Below, one piece after another: positions 1 to 10,147 of a DNA stretch of 52,083 bases (within the stretch, counting starts at the first letter, position 1; every line of letters begins with the position of its first letter). The notes below the pieces were generated by a model. The model ran no database searches. It was not told the DNA's origin and saw nothing but the letters and a program-made list of their open reading frames with translations. The DNA is taken from the NCBI GenBank assembly GCA_903908065.1, contig CAIVQO010000054.1, positions 1 through 52,083 of the forward strand, in the 5' to 3' direction. Source of the stretch: an uncultured beta proteobacterium (lineage in GTDB: Bacteria > Pseudomonadota > Gammaproteobacteria > Burkholderiales > Rhodocyclaceae). A program made the translations under genes and the position numbers.

Positions 1-138
1 GGCAGCATCGAGGGGCTCAAGGACTGGAGCACCTATGCGCGCCAGCTGCCGGAACTGCTCGCCGCCGCACCCTCGCGCCCGCCCGGCATCGGCATTCCGG
101 TCGCCGGTGCCGGTTCATGTGCCACGGCCTGCCATTGA
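1..138 (+). CDS. hoxO: HoxO/HyaE-family hydrogenase chaperone, C-terminal fragment
   Basis: The window opens inside a reading frame that runs to a TGA at 136-138, leaving 45 residues. The fragment has a GSIEGLKDWSTYARQLPELL segment, which resembles the end of the thioredoxin-fold HyaE/HupG/HoxO proteins. These chaperones hold the Tat signal of the hydrogenase small subunit. The Pro/Gly-rich tail ending in CATACH is less typical. The position directly before hoxQ is exactly where hoxO sits in the R. eutropha order, and this carries most of the weight. The assignment is inferred from a short fragment plus synteny; a HupD or HupF relative is less likely. Confidence 0.55.
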   Translation, partial: GSIEGLKDWSTYARQLPELLAAAPSRPPGIGIPVAGAGSCATACH

Positions 139-148
139 GGAGAACGCT

Positions 149-1000
149 ATGATGACCTTCCCGATTCCCGTGGTTGCCCATCGTCCGCAAATCGGACCCG
201 GCTCGCAGCCGGTGGACGACGAGGTGCTGGTCACGCTCGATGTGCCCAACGACGTGCATGCCTATCGGCCGCCGCTCAGCGAACTCGATGCGCCGCCCGA
301 GGTGGCTGGCCCGGCGCTGGATTTCCTGCGCGAATTGCTGGCCGCGCTGCGCGAAAGCGAATCGCTGCTGACCCAGCCGCGCCGCTTCTCGCTGCTCGCC
401 TACCCGCCGGCGGTGCGCGCCGAGATCAACGAACTGTTGGGCGAGGGCGAGGTGGCCGTGATGTCGGCCGCCGGCCTGCGTGCGCAGGAAACCGCCTTCA
501 CCGGCATCTGGCGCGTACGCGGCGAGGGCATCGACGATGTCGAGGCCAGCGCCTTTCCGCTGGCGCTGCGCGAACTGGCCCTGGCGCGAACCATGCCGCC
601 GGAGGCCGCTGCGCCACCGCCCGGGCTGATGAACGCGCCGGCGCTGTACCACGAGATCCGCAGCCTGTCGGGCATCTGGCGCCCCGGGCGGCCGGCCCGG
701 GTGATCAACCTCTCGCTGCTGCCGGCCACGCCGGACGATCTGGCCTGGCTCGACGAAGAATTGGGCCGCATCTCCTTCTCGGTGCTGTCGCGCGGCTTCG
801 GCAATTGCCGCATCACCGCCACCGCGCATCCCCATGTCTGGTGGGTGCAGTACTTCAACAACATGGAAAAGCTGATCCTAAATTCGATCGAGATCGTAGA
901 CGTTCCCGCTGTGGCGCTGGCCGCCGCCGAGGACCACGAAGCCACGGTAGAGCGCCTCGACGAGTGGATCGCCTCGATCGAGTCGGCGCGGGAGAACTGA
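149..1000 (+). CDS. hoxQ: Hydrogenase expression protein HoxQ (HupH/HyaF family)
   Basis: This 283-residue protein belongs to the HupH/HyaF/HoxQ family, cytoplasmic helpers in assembly of the uptake [NiFe]-hydrogenase small subunit. Family marks are the paired halves, the YHEIRSLSGIWRPG segment near the middle, and the conserved end with HPHVWWVQYFNNMEKLILN followed by an acidic tail. The ATG at 149 is preceded by a good GAGGAG ribosome site and lies 10 bases after hoxO. A second ATG follows at once (152), so the exact initiator could be either. The gene is followed after one base by hoxR, as expected in one transcript. In R. eutropha HoxO and HoxQ act together on HoxK; the same role is inferred here. 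Confidence 0.9.
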   Translation: MMTFPIPVVAHRPQIGPGSQPVDDEVLVTLDVPNDVHAYRPPLSELDAPPEVAGPALDFLRELLAALRESESLLTQPRRFSLLAYPPAVRAEINELLGEGEVAVMSAAGLRAQETAFTGIWRVRGEGIDDVEASAFPLALRELALARTMPPEAAAPPPGLMNAPALYHEIRSLSGIWRPGRPARVINLSLLPATPDDLAWLDEELGRISFSVLSRGFGNCRITATAHPHVWWVQYFNNMEKLILNSIEIVDVPAVALAAAEDHEATVERLDEWIASIESAREN

Positions 1001-1001
1001 G

Positions 1002-1232
1002 GTGCGCTTCCCCGAAGGCTCCTTCGAACGCACCGCGCGCGAGGTGGCGGCGGCACCGCTGGCGCTGTTCGAATGCGGCGTCTGCTGGCAGGTATATGAC
1101 CCGACCGAGGGCGACGTGATCAACCAGATTCCAGCCGGAACGGCGTTCGCCGACCTGCCCGAGCATTGGTGCTGCCCCGGCTGCGAGGCCGCGAAGGAGC
1201 GCTTCCTGCTGCTGGACGATGGTCACGACTGA
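1002..1232 (+). CDS. hoxR: Hydrogenase-associated rubredoxin HoxR (HupI)
   Basis: A 76-residue rubredoxin-type protein with two iron-binding pairs: CGVC at about residues 26-29, and CPGC inside WCCPGC at about 56-59. The spacing between the pairs fits the single-iron rubredoxin fold. In oxygen-tolerant hydrogenase operons this protein supports maturation of the small-subunit iron-sulfur clusters under air. The start is a GTG one base after the hoxQ stop; no ATG is available upstream of the first Cys pair. The 3' end overlaps hoxT by 14 bases, so the two are probably translationally coupled. An extra Cys precedes the second pair (CCPGC). Confidence 0.88.
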   Translation: MRFPEGSFERTAREVAAAPLALFECGVCWQVYDPTEGDVINQIPAGTAFADLPEHWCCPGCEAAKERFLLLDDGHD

Positions 1233-1734
1233 AGCGGTGGCGGCGCTGGAGGCGGCGTTTCGCCGCATCGCCGCCACGCGCATGGCCGGCCTGCCGCTCA
1301 ATAACTCGGCGCTGCGGGTGCAGGCGGTCGGCTTCCGGCCGCACGATCCGGACACGCTGGCCGGCGTGCTGATCACGCCCTGGGCGATCAACCTGGTGGT
1401 GCTGCCGCTGCGGCCGTCGCGCGAGCTGTACCTGGCCAGCGACTGCCTCTGCAGCCGGGACTTCCCTTCCGGCAGCTACGATTTCATGGGCGGCGAAGAG
1501 CCGGAATGCGGCGCCTACCAGTTCTGCTCGCTGTTCTCGCCGGCTTTCGAGTTTCGCGACCAGGAAAGTGCGGTGGAGGTGGCCAGGGCCGTGGTCGCCG
1601 CACTCTGGGCCGACGATGAACCGGATCCTGCCGCCGGGCGGGAGGCGGCGCGCCTGGCCGGGCGTCCGGCAAGCCAAATCCCGACCACGCGCAGGGGCTT
1701 CTTGCAAGGGGTTTTTGGCGGCCTGAAAGGCTAA
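1219..1734 (+). CDS. hoxT: Hydrogenase assembly chaperone HoxT (HupJ/HybE family)
   Basis: This 171-residue protein shows the HybE-fold core: LPLNNSALRVQAVGFRP, then VLITPWAINLVVLPL, then a Gly/Glu segment with SYDFMGGEEPECG. HybE-type chaperones bind hydrogenase subunits before export. The C terminus carries TTRRGFLQGVF, which looks like a twin-arginine motif at the wrong end of the protein; similar tails occur in the HupJ group. The gene overlaps hoxR by 14 bases and hypA starts 9 bases downstream. In R. eutropha hoxV lies between hoxT and hypA. Here that gene is absent from the slot and sits at 19.6 kb. Confidence 0.87.
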   Translation: MVTTEAVAALEAAFRRIAATRMAGLPLNNSALRVQAVGFRPHDPDTLAGVLITPWAINLVVLPLRPSRELYLASDCLCSRDFPSGSYDFMGGEEPECGAYQFCSLFSPAFEFRDQESAVEVARAVVAALWADDEPDPAAGREAARLAGRPASQIPTTRRGFLQGVFGGLKG

Positions 1735-1743
1735 ACTCTGGGC

Positions 1744-2085
1744 ATGCATGAAATGTCGCTTGCCGAAGGCGTGTTGCAGGTCATCGAGGATGCCGCACGC
1801 GCGCAGGAATTTTCCCGGGTCACCGCGGTCTGGTTGGAGATCGGCCAGCTTTCCGGCGTCGAGGTCGAGGCCATGAAGTTCTGCTTCGATGCCGTGGTGC
1901 GCGACAGCCTTGCCGAGGGCGCGCGGCTGGAAATCATCGCCACGCCGGGCAGCGGCTGGTGCATGCAGTGTTCGAAGTCGGTGCCGATGACGGAAGTCTT
2001 CGGCGAATGCCCGGACTGCGGCAGCCACCAGATGCAGGTCACGGGCGGCACCGAAATGCGGGTCAAGGAACTCGAAGTAGCCTGA
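1744..2085 (+). CDS. hypA: Nickel insertion protein HypA
   Basis: HypA (113 residues, normal length) delivers Ni(II) with HypB to the hydrogenase large-subunit precursor. The nickel ligand His2 is present in the [10 protein letters not shown] start, which also fixes the ATG. The structural zinc site is the pair CMQC and CPDC near residues 73-97, with family spacing. It lies 14 bases before hypB, the usual hypAB pairing. Nothing is missing from the protein. Confidence 0.96.
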   Translation: MHEMSLAEGVLQVIEDAARAQEFSRVTAVWLEIGQLSGVEVEAMKFCFDAVVRDSLAEGARLEIIATPGSGWCMQCSKSVPMTEVFGECPDCGSHQMQVTGGTEMRVKELEVA

Positions 2086-2099
2086 GGGGGAAGGTTCAT

Positions 2100-3152
2100 A
2101 TGTGCACCACATGCGGCTGCGGCAGCGGCGAAGTGAAGATCGACGGTCACGACCACCATCATGGCGAGGACCACGAGCACGGCCACGAGCACGTCCATGC
2201 CGATGGCACGCGCCACAGCCACGGCCATAGCCATGACGGCGACCATGCCCACGATCACGACCACGCCCATCCGCATGTCCATGCCGACGGCACGCAGCAC
2301 AGCCACGACCACGACCACCATCACGACCACGGCCACGGCGCCGGGCATGACCACCAGCACCGCTACGCACCGGTTCATTCACATGCCGCACCGGCGCACT
2401 CCCATGCCCCCGGAGTCAGTGCCAGGCGCATGGTGCAGATCGAGCAGGACATCCTCGCCAAGAACAACGCCTACGCCAAGCAGAACCGCGAGCGCCTCGC
2501 CGAGCGCGGCATCTTCGCCCTCAACTTGGTCTCCAGCCCGGGCTCGGGCAAGACCACGCTGCTGTGCAAGACCATCGAGATGCTCAAGGGCTGCCGCGCC
2601 GTGGCGGTGATCGAGGGCGACCAGCAGACCAGCCAGGATGCCGAACGCATCCGGGCCACCGGCGCGCCGGCGATCCAGATCAACACCGGCAAGGGCTGCC
2701 ACCTCGACGCGCACATGGTCGGCCATGCCATGGAGAAACTGGCGCTGGCCGAAGACTCGCTGCTGGCGATCGAGAACGTCGGCAACCTGGTTTGCCCGGC
2801 GGCCTTCGACCTCGGCGAGGCGCACAAGGTGGTGATCCTCTCCGTGACCGAAGGCGAGGACAAGCCGATCAAGTACCCCGACATGTTCCGCGCCGCCAGC
2901 CTGATGCTGCTCAACAAGTGCGACTTGCTGCCCTACCTCAGCTTCAAGGTCGATGCGGCAATCGACTTCGCGCGGCGCGTGAATCCGACGATCCAGGTCT
3001 TGCAGGTATCGGCGACGACGGGGCAGGGCATGGATGCCTGGCTGGACTGGATAGAAGTCGGCGCCGGCGAGACGGCGACGAAGAAGCTGGCGACCGTCGA
3101 CGCCCTGAAGCGACGCGTCGCCGAACTGGAAGCGAGGCTGGCGGCGCGGTGA
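2100..3152 (+). CDS. hypB: Nickel-binding GTPase HypB with long His-rich segment
   Basis: HypB (350 residues) is a SIMIBI GTPase that stores Ni and drives its transfer with HypA. The start is the ATG at 2100, which gives the diagnostic MCTTCGCG high-affinity Ni site; a longer open frame upstream lacks any family similarity. Residues about 17-105 are extremely His-rich (nickel storage). This stretch contains an internal duplication, [13 protein letters not shown] and then [13 protein letters not shown]. The GTPase has a P-loop [11 protein letters not shown], a switch region with GDQQT, and a guanine-specificity LNKCD. The C terminus includes EVGAGETAT, encoded by a copy of the dispersed 25-bp motif. 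The stop overlaps the hypF start by 4 bases. Confidence 0.97.
   Translation: MCTTCGCGSGEVKIDGHDHHHGEDHEHGHEHVHADGTRHSHGHSHDGDHAHDHDHAHPHVHADGTQHSHDHDHHHDHGHGAGHDHQHRYAPVHSHAAPAHSHAPGVSARRMVQIEQDILAKNNAYAKQNRERLAERGIFALNLVSSPGSGKTTLLCKTIEMLKGCRAVAVIEGDQQTSQDAERIRATGAPAIQINTGKGCHLDAHMVGHAMEKLALAEDSLLAIENVGNLVCPAAFDLGEAHKVVILSVTEGEDKPIKYPDMFRAASLMLLNKCDLLPYLSFKVDAAIDFARRVNPTIQVLQVSATTGQGMDAWLDWIEVGAGETATKKLATVDALKRRVAELEARLAAR
3054..3078 (+). repeat. Dispersed 25-bp motif, copy in hypB
   Basis: GAAGTCGGCGCCGGCGAGAC followed by GGCGA. It is read in frame as VGAGETA near the HypB C terminus, and it is nearly identical to the minus-strand copy at 30687-30711 in an unrelated hydrolase. Confidence 0.6.
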
Positions 3153-4267
3153 GCGGCATCTGCCTCGAACTCGGAGCAGGCCTTGCGGCGGCACCGCCGG
3201 TGTTCGCCGCCGGTGCCTGGTTCAAGAACGCGGTTTGCGGCCTGCGCGGCGGCGAGGCGCGGATGTCGCGGGTGGTCGGCGACCTCAATGCGCCCGAGGC
3301 CTGCGTCGGCCACGAAACCGAAACCGATGCCATGTTGGCCTGGCTCGGCACGCCGGCGGCGATCGCCCACGACCTGCATCCGGATTTCCATTCCTCGCGC
3401 CACGCCGCCGAACTCGCGGCACGACTTGGCGCCGCCGCCGTGCCGGTGCAGCACCACCACGCGCATATCGCGTCGGTTTGTGCCGAGCATGGCCATCGCG
3501 GCCCGGTGATCGGTGTGGCGCTGGATGGCGTCGGGCTCGGCACCGACAACACGCCCTGGGGCGGCGAACTGCTGAAAGTCGATGGTGCCCGCTTCGAACG
3601 CCTTGGCTACCTGGCCCCGTTGGCCCTGCCCGGAGGCGACCGCGCCGCCCGCGAGCCCTGGCGCATGGCCGCGGCCGTGCTGCACGACCTTGGCCGCGGC
3701 GCCGAGATCGGCACGCGCTATGCCGACGAGCCCGGCGCGCCGACCGTGCTGGCGATGCTGGAGAAGAACCTCAACTGCCCGCGCACGTCGAGTGCCGGGC
3801 GATTGTTCGATGCCGTCTCCGGCCTGCTGGGACTGTGCCGCAAGATGCAAATGGATGCCGAGGCGGCGATCCGCCTCGAACAGGCCGCCACGCGGCGCAT
3901 CGACGCTGCGGGCTGGCCCGAAGCGCTGGGCGATGGCTGGCTCCTGGTCGATGGCGTCCTCGACCTGCGTCCGCTGCTGGTGCGCCTGGCTGACATGGCC
4001 GATGCGGAGCAGGGCGCCGCGCTGTTCCACGCCACGCTGGTGGCGGCGCTGGCGCACTGGGCCGAGCGTGCATGCACCGAAAGCGGCCTGGATACCGTGG
4101 TTTTCGGCGGCGGCTGCTTCTTCAACCGCCTGCTGGCGTCCGGCCTGCGCGGCGCCGTCGAAGCGCGCGGCTTGCGCGTCCTGGCGCCGATCCAACTGGT
4201 GCCTGGCGATGCCGGCTTGGCGCTGGGGCAGGCCTGGGTTGCGTTGCATACGTTGGAAAATTCATGA
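3149..4267 (+). CDS. hypF: Short HypF: carbamoyltransferase domain only
   Basis: HypF makes the CN ligands of the [NiFe] cofactor from carbamoyl phosphate. Normal HypF is about 750 residues: acylphosphatase, two zinc fingers, YrdC-like domain, then a Kae1/HypF carbamoyltransferase. This protein has about 372 residues and only the last part: [12 protein letters not shown], the metal site [11 protein letters not shown], the [17 protein letters not shown] nucleotide segment, and FGGGCFFNR near the end. It starts with GTG at 3149 inside the hypB stop. The upstream continuation of the frame lies inside hypB and has no similarity. A similarly short HypF1 is known from the R. eutropha MBH operon, so this is probably a natural short form. 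A full-length HypF elsewhere in the genome may supply the missing steps. Confidence 0.88.
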   Translation: MSGICLELGAGLAAAPPVFAAGAWFKNAVCGLRGGEARMSRVVGDLNAPEACVGHETETDAMLAWLGTPAAIAHDLHPDFHSSRHAAELAARLGAAAVPVQHHHAHIASVCAEHGHRGPVIGVALDGVGLGTDNTPWGGELLKVDGARFERLGYLAPLALPGGDRAAREPWRMAAAVLHDLGRGAEIGTRYADEPGAPTVLAMLEKNLNCPRTSSAGRLFDAVSGLLGLCRKMQMDAEAAIRLEQAATRRIDAAGWPEALGDGWLLVDGVLDLRPLLVRLADMADAEQGAALFHATLVAALAHWAERACTESGLDTVVFGGGCFFNRLLASGLRGAVEARGLRVLAPIQLVPGDAGLALGQAWVALHTLENS

Positions 4268-4570
4268 GAACCAACTTGGGTTTGAGGTGGACGGGCGATC
4301 GGGACGGTGGGGTATTCCCCTTCGCTCATGTCATCCGTCAGTGCCCTGCGGGCACTTCCTCCTTCTTTACTTCGCTGCGGGGAACACCCCACCATCCCGA
4401 TCCCGTGATGACATCGCCGGTTTGCGGCTGCATAGCGCAGGCGTTTCCCGTCAGTGATGGCAGGTATCCGGGTCCAGTAGGTAAAGGGGGAGGAGCGGGC
4501 AACGCCCGCGACGGAGGACACGGACGGAGCCGGATACCTGCCATCGCTGGCGCGCACGGAGGAAAATAGG
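4268..4570. repeat. Structured non-coding insert between hypF and hypC
   Basis: About 300 bases without a credible gene. There are two separate inverted repeats. The first has 24-base arms at 4297-4320 and 4379-4402 (22 of 24 pair) and encloses a small perfect hairpin AGTGCCC-TGC-GGGCACT at 4340-4356. The second has perfect 16-base arms at 4456-4471 and 4530-4545. Such a pair of long hairpins looks like a mobile palindromic unit (REP/BIME or MITE-like) rather than an operon spacer; genes on both sides otherwise overlap or abut. It could attenuate or stabilise the transcript between hypF and hypC. A hypC ribosome site (GGAGGAAAATAGG) closes the region. Confidence 0.7.
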
Positions 4571-4813
4571 ATGTGCCTTGCATTACCCGTCAAAGTAATA
4601 GAAGTCGGCGCCAACGACACGGCGATCGTGGATCTCGGCGGCGTCAAGAAGGAAATCTCGCTGGCCCTGCTGTCCGACGTGCAGGTCGGTGACTACGTGA
4701 TCCTGCACGTCGGTTATGCCTTGACCAAGCTGGATCCCGAGGAAGCGGAAAAGACGCTCGCCCTGTTCGCCGAGATGAACGCCGAGATGGCGGCCGGGGG
4801 CGCGGCGGCGTGA
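4571..4813 (+). CDS. hypC: Hydrogenase maturation chaperone HypC
   Basis: HypC (80 residues) carries the Fe(CN)2CO fragment with HypD and then docks on the large-subunit precursor. The essential Cys2 is present in the MCLALPVKV start, which fixes the ATG; a strong GGAGG ribosome site precedes it. The small beta-barrel core VDLGGVKKEISLALL and VGDYVILHVGYAL match the family. It overlaps hypD by 4 bases. The first strand reads EVGANDTA, encoded by a sequence close to the dispersed 25-bp motif (4601-4625); here this may be chance because the family itself tolerates that sequence. Confidence 0.95.
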   Translation: MCLALPVKVIEVGANDTAIVDLGGVKKEISLALLSDVQVGDYVILHVGYALTKLDPEEAEKTLALFAEMNAEMAAGGAAA

Positions 4814-5937
4814 AATACATCGACGAGTTCCGAGACGGCGAACTGGCGAAGAATCTCGCCCAGAGCATCGCCGCCACGGTGCAGCCCGGACGCAACTACA
4901 GTTTCATGGAATTCTGCGGCGGCCATACGCATGCGATTTCGCGCTATGGCTTGAGCGACCTGCTGCCGCCGACGGTGCGCATGGTGCATGGGCCGGGCTG
5001 CCCGGTCTGCGTGCTGCCGATTGGCCGCGTCGACCTGGCGATCCGTTTGGCGCTTGAGCGGGGCGTGATCCTGTGTACCTACGGCGACACCTTGCGCGTG
5101 CCGGCCTCTGACGGGCTTTCGCTGATGAAGGCCAAGGCGCGCGGCGGCGACATCCGCATCGTGTATTCGACCATCGACGCCTTGCAGATTGCGCGCGACA
5201 ACCCGCAGCGCGAGGTGGTGTTCTTCGCCATCGGCTTCGAGACCACCACGCCGCCGACGGCGGTGGCGATCCAGCAGGCCGACGCCGAGGGCCTGAAAAA
5301 CTTTAGCGTGCTGTGCTGCCACGTGCTGACGCCCTCGGCGATCAGCAACATCCTCGAATCGCCGGAAGTGCGGCAGTGGGGCACGGTGCCGCTCGACGGC
5401 TTCATCGGCCCGGCCCATGTGTCGACGGTGATTGGCAGCCGGCCCTACGAATTCTTCGCCGAGGAATATCGCAAGCCGGTGGTCATCGCCGGCTTCGAGC
5501 CGCTGGACGTGATGCAGGCGATCCTGATGCTGGTGCGCCAGGTGAACGAGGGGCGCGCCGAGGTGGAGAATGAGTTCGCCCGCGCCGTGACGCGCGACGG
5601 CAACCTCAAGGCCCAGGACCGCGTCGCCGAGGTTTTCGAACTGCGCCGCGAATTCGAATGGCGCGGGCTGTCGACCGTGCCCTATTCGGCGCTACGCATC
5701 CGCCAGCGTTATGCGGCCCTCGATGCCGAGCGGCGCTTCGCGCTCGAATACAGCTCGGTGCCCGACAACAAGGCCTGCGAATGCGGCGCCATCCTGCGCG
5801 GGGTCAAGAAGCCGCAGGACTGCAAGATCTTCGGCACGGTGTGCACCCCGGAAAATCCGATCGGCTCCTGTATGGTGAGTTCCGAAGGGGCCTGCGCCGC
5901 GCACTACAGCTACGGACGTTACAAGGACATGCACTAG
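4810..5937 (+). CDS. hypD: Fe-S scaffold HypD
   Basis: HypD (375 residues) is the iron-sulfur scaffold on which Fe(CN)2CO is assembled with HypC and HypE. The key motifs are all present: FCGGHTHAISRYG, GPGCPVCVLP, and CTYGDTLRVP. The C-terminal 4Fe-4S Cys cluster has ACECGAILRG, DCKIFGTVC and IGSCMVSSEGAC. The start is a GTG at 4810 overlapping the hypC stop (translational coupling). The stop TAG is immediately followed by the hypE ATG. Length and motifs are normal. Confidence 0.97.
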   Translation: MKYIDEFRDGELAKNLAQSIAATVQPGRNYSFMEFCGGHTHAISRYGLSDLLPPTVRMVHGPGCPVCVLPIGRVDLAIRLALERGVILCTYGDTLRVPASDGLSLMKAKARGGDIRIVYSTIDALQIARDNPQREVVFFAIGFETTTPPTAVAIQQADAEGLKNFSVLCCHVLTPSAISNILESPEVRQWGTVPLDGFIGPAHVSTVIGSRPYEFFAEEYRKPVVIAGFEPLDVMQAILMLVRQVNEGRAEVENEFARAVTRDGNLKAQDRVAEVFELRREFEWRGLSTVPYSALRIRQRYAALDAERRFALEYSSVPDNKACECGAILRGVKKPQDCKIFGTVCTPENPIGSCMVSSEGACAAHYSYGRYKDMH

Positions 5938-7002
5938 ATGGCAGAGGTGAAACGAGGTTACGTGCGGCCGCTGGACCTGAAACACGGCCGGGTGGACATG
6001 ACCCACGGTTCCGGCGGGCGCGCCATGGTGCAGCTGATTTCCGAACTGTTCGCCAGGCACCTGGGCAACGAATACCTCGGCCAGGGCAATGATGGCGCCG
6101 TGTTGCCGGCGCCGACTCTTCACGGCAAGCCGGGCCGGTTGGTGATGGCCACCGACAGCCACGTGGTGTCGCCACTGTTCTTTCCAGGCGGCGACATCGG
6201 CTGCCTTTCGGTGCATGGCACGGTGAACGACGTGGCCGTGATGGGCGCGACGCCGCTCTACCTGGCGGCGGGGTTCATCCTCGAGGAAGGCTTTCCGCTT
6301 GCCGATCTCGCCCGCATCGTCGAGTCGATGGCGGCCGCGGCGAAGGAAGCGGGGGTGCCGGTGGTGACGGGCGACACCAAGGTGGTCGAGCGCGGCAAGG
6401 GCGACGGGATTTTCATCACCACCACCGGCGTCGGCGTCCTGGCCGACGGCATGAACCTGGGCGGCGAGCGGGCACGGCCCGGCGACGTGATCCTGGTCTC
6501 GGGCACGCTGGGCGACCACGGCGTGGCCATCATGAGCCAGCGCGAGAACCTGAGCTTCGAAGCCCCCATCGAATCCGACACGGCGGCGCTCAACGGCCTG
6601 GTTACGGCGCTGATGGCCACCGGCGCCGGCCTGCGTTGCCTGCGCGACCCGACGCGCGGCGGCCTGGCGGCGACGCTGAACGAGATCGCCACCCAGTCGG
6701 GCGTCGGCATGATGCTTTACGAGAAAGCGATCCCGGTGAAGCCGGTGGTGAATGCTGCCTGCGAATTCCTCGGCCTCGACCCGCTCTATGTCGCCAACGA
6801 AGGCAAGCTGGTGGTGATCTGCAATGCGCTCGACGCCGAGCTCCTGCTCAACACCATGCGTGCCCATCCGCTGGGCCGCGATGCCTGTTTCGTCGGCGAC
6901 GTGATCGCCGACGACCACCATTTCGTGCAGATGACCACGGCCTTCGGCGGCAAGCGCATCGTCGATTGGCTGGCCGGCGACCAGCTGCCCAGGATCTGCT
7001 GA
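5938..7002 (+). CDS. hypE: Carbamoyl dehydratase HypE
   Basis: HypE (354 residues) receives the carbamoyl group from HypF on its C-terminal Cys and dehydrates it with ATP to a thiocyanate. It belongs to the PurM/AIR-synthase superfamily. The signature MTHGSGGRAM is near residue 21, ATP-binding segments include GNDGAVLPAP and TGDTKVVERGKGDG, and the protein ends in the required PRIC. The ATG at 5938 directly follows the hypD stop. A later start at the MTHGSGG methionine would also give a family-like protein. The stop overlaps hypX. Confidence 0.96.
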   Translation: MAEVKRGYVRPLDLKHGRVDMTHGSGGRAMVQLISELFARHLGNEYLGQGNDGAVLPAPTLHGKPGRLVMATDSHVVSPLFFPGGDIGCLSVHGTVNDVAVMGATPLYLAAGFILEEGFPLADLARIVESMAAAAKEAGVPVVTGDTKVVERGKGDGIFITTTGVGVLADGMNLGGERARPGDVILVSGTLGDHGVAIMSQRENLSFEAPIESDTAALNGLVTALMATGAGLRCLRDPTRGGLAATLNEIATQSGVGMMLYEKAIPVKPVVNAACEFLGLDPLYVANEGKLVVICNALDAELLLNTMRAHPLGRDACFVGDVIADDHHFVQMTTAFGGKRIVDWLAGDQLPRIC

Positions 7003-8710
7003 TGCGGATTCTGCTGCTTACCCACGCCTTCAACAGCCTGACGCAGCGCCTGGGGGCCGAATTGCAGGTGCGTGGCCACTCGGTTTCGATCGAGTTCGAC
7101 ATCGCCGACAGCGTCGCCGAGGAAGCCGTGGCGCTGTTCAGGCCGGACCTGATCGTCGCGCCCTACCTGCGCCGCGCGATTCCGCAATCGATCTGGAGCC
7201 GGCATGTCTGTCTCGTGGTGCATCCCGGCATCGTCGGCGATCGCGGGCCGTCGGCGCTCGACTGGGCCTTGCAGAACGGCGACGCCGAGTGGGGCGTCAC
7301 CGTATTGCAGGCAGAAGCCGAAATGGATGCCGGGCCAATTTGGGCCACCACCAGCTTTCCGCTGCGCTCGGCGAAGAAGTCCAGCATTTACCGCAACGAA
7401 GTGACGCAGGCGGCGGTGACGGCAGTGTTGACGGCGGTCGAGCGCTACGCCGCAGGCGAGCAGCCGACGCCGCTGGCGGCCTGGCCGCAAGCACGCGGCG
7501 AGCTGCAGCCGCTGATGAAGCAGGCACAGCGCGCCATCGACTGGGGGCAGGACGACACGGCCACGGTGCTGCGCAAGATCAATGCCGCCGACGGTTTTCC
7601 CGGCGTGGCCGATGAGTTGTTCGGCCTTCCCTGCCATATCTTCGATGCCTGGCCCGACGCGAGCCTGGCGCAGGAGCCCGACCTTACCGCCGGCGCCGTG
7701 ATCGGCCGGCGCGAAACGGCCTTGTTGCGCCGTACGCGTGACGGTGCGGTGTGGATCGGCCATGCCAAGCGCGAGGGCGGATTCAAGCTGCCGGCGACGC
7801 TGGCCTTTGCCGCCGAAGCGGCCGAGCTGCCGGAACTGCCATTGGCCGGCTGGTGGCGCGTCGATCATGCGACCTGGCAGGACATCGCCTGGGAGGAAAC
7901 GGACGGCGTCGGTTTCCTGCATTTCGAGTTCTACAACGGGGCGATGTCTACGTTGCAATGCCGTCGCCTGCGCGAAGCGCTGGCCTGGGCGAAGACGCGG
8001 CCGGTGAAGGCGATCGTGCTTGCCGGCGGGGCGGATTTCTGGTCCAACGGCATCCACCTGAATGTCATCGAGCAGGCCGAGTCGCCGGCCGACGAATCCT
8101 GGGAAAACATCAACGCCATGGACGATCTGGCGCTGGAGCTGATCACCACCGACCGGCAGCTGACGATCGCCGCATTGGCGGGGAATGCCGGTGCCGGCGG
8201 CTGTTTCCTGGCCCGCGCGGCCGACCTGGTCTGGGTACGCGAGGGCGCCATGCTCAATCCGCACTACAAGAACATGGGCAACCTTTACGGCTCCGAGTAC
8301 TGGACCTACCTGCTGCCACCACGCGTCGGCGAAGAAGGTGCGCGCGCGATCATGAAGAATCGCCAGCCACTGACCGCCCGCGGCGCCGTGGACATCGGCT
8401 TCGCCGACGCCTGCCTGGCCGCCGATGCGGCCGCCTTTCGCATCGACGTGGCGCGGCGCGCGCTGGAACTCGCGCAAGCGGACGGGTTTGCCGCAGGCCT
8501 GGTTGCCAAGCGCGAACGCCGCGCCCGGGACGAGGCAGCCAAACCACTGGCTGCCTATCGCGCCGAGGAACTGGCGCAGATGCGACGCAACTTCTACGGC
8601 TTCGACCCGAGCTACCACGTCGCGCGCCACCATTTCGTGCGCAAGTCGCTGGCCTCGTGGACCCCGCGCCACCTGGCGCGGCATCGCGACCTCGGCTGGA
8701 GCGTCCCCGA

Positions 8711-8714
<4 letters not shown>
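7002..8714 (+). CDS. hypX: CO-ligand synthesis enzyme HypX (HoxX)
   Basis: HypX (570 residues) makes the CO ligand of the [NiFe] site from formyl-tetrahydrofolate via formyl-CoA. This route is used by bacteria that mature hydrogenase under air. The N-terminal half is a formyltransferase-like domain, with CLVVHPGIVGDRGPSALDWA near residues 68-87. The C-terminal half is a crotonase-fold domain with AALAGNAGAGGCFLARAADL and LNPHYKNMGNLYGSEYWTYL. The start overlaps the hypE stop by one base (TGATG) and the stop overlaps hoxA by 4 bases. Its presence suggests an aerobic or microaerobic H2 oxidiser. Confidence 0.94.

Positions 8715-10143
<1,429 letters not shown>

Positions 10144-10147
<4 letters not shown>

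Noticed and set aside
1120-2391. Long minus-strand open frame rich in Arg, His and Gly
   Set aside because: It is antisense to hoxT, hypA and the His-rich part of hypB; the composition comes from the GC-rich complement and there is no domain or start signal.
2100-2420. Short repeats in hypB considered as a CRISPR-like array
   Set aside because: They are in-frame codon repeats for His-rich peptide, with irregular spacing and no spacers.
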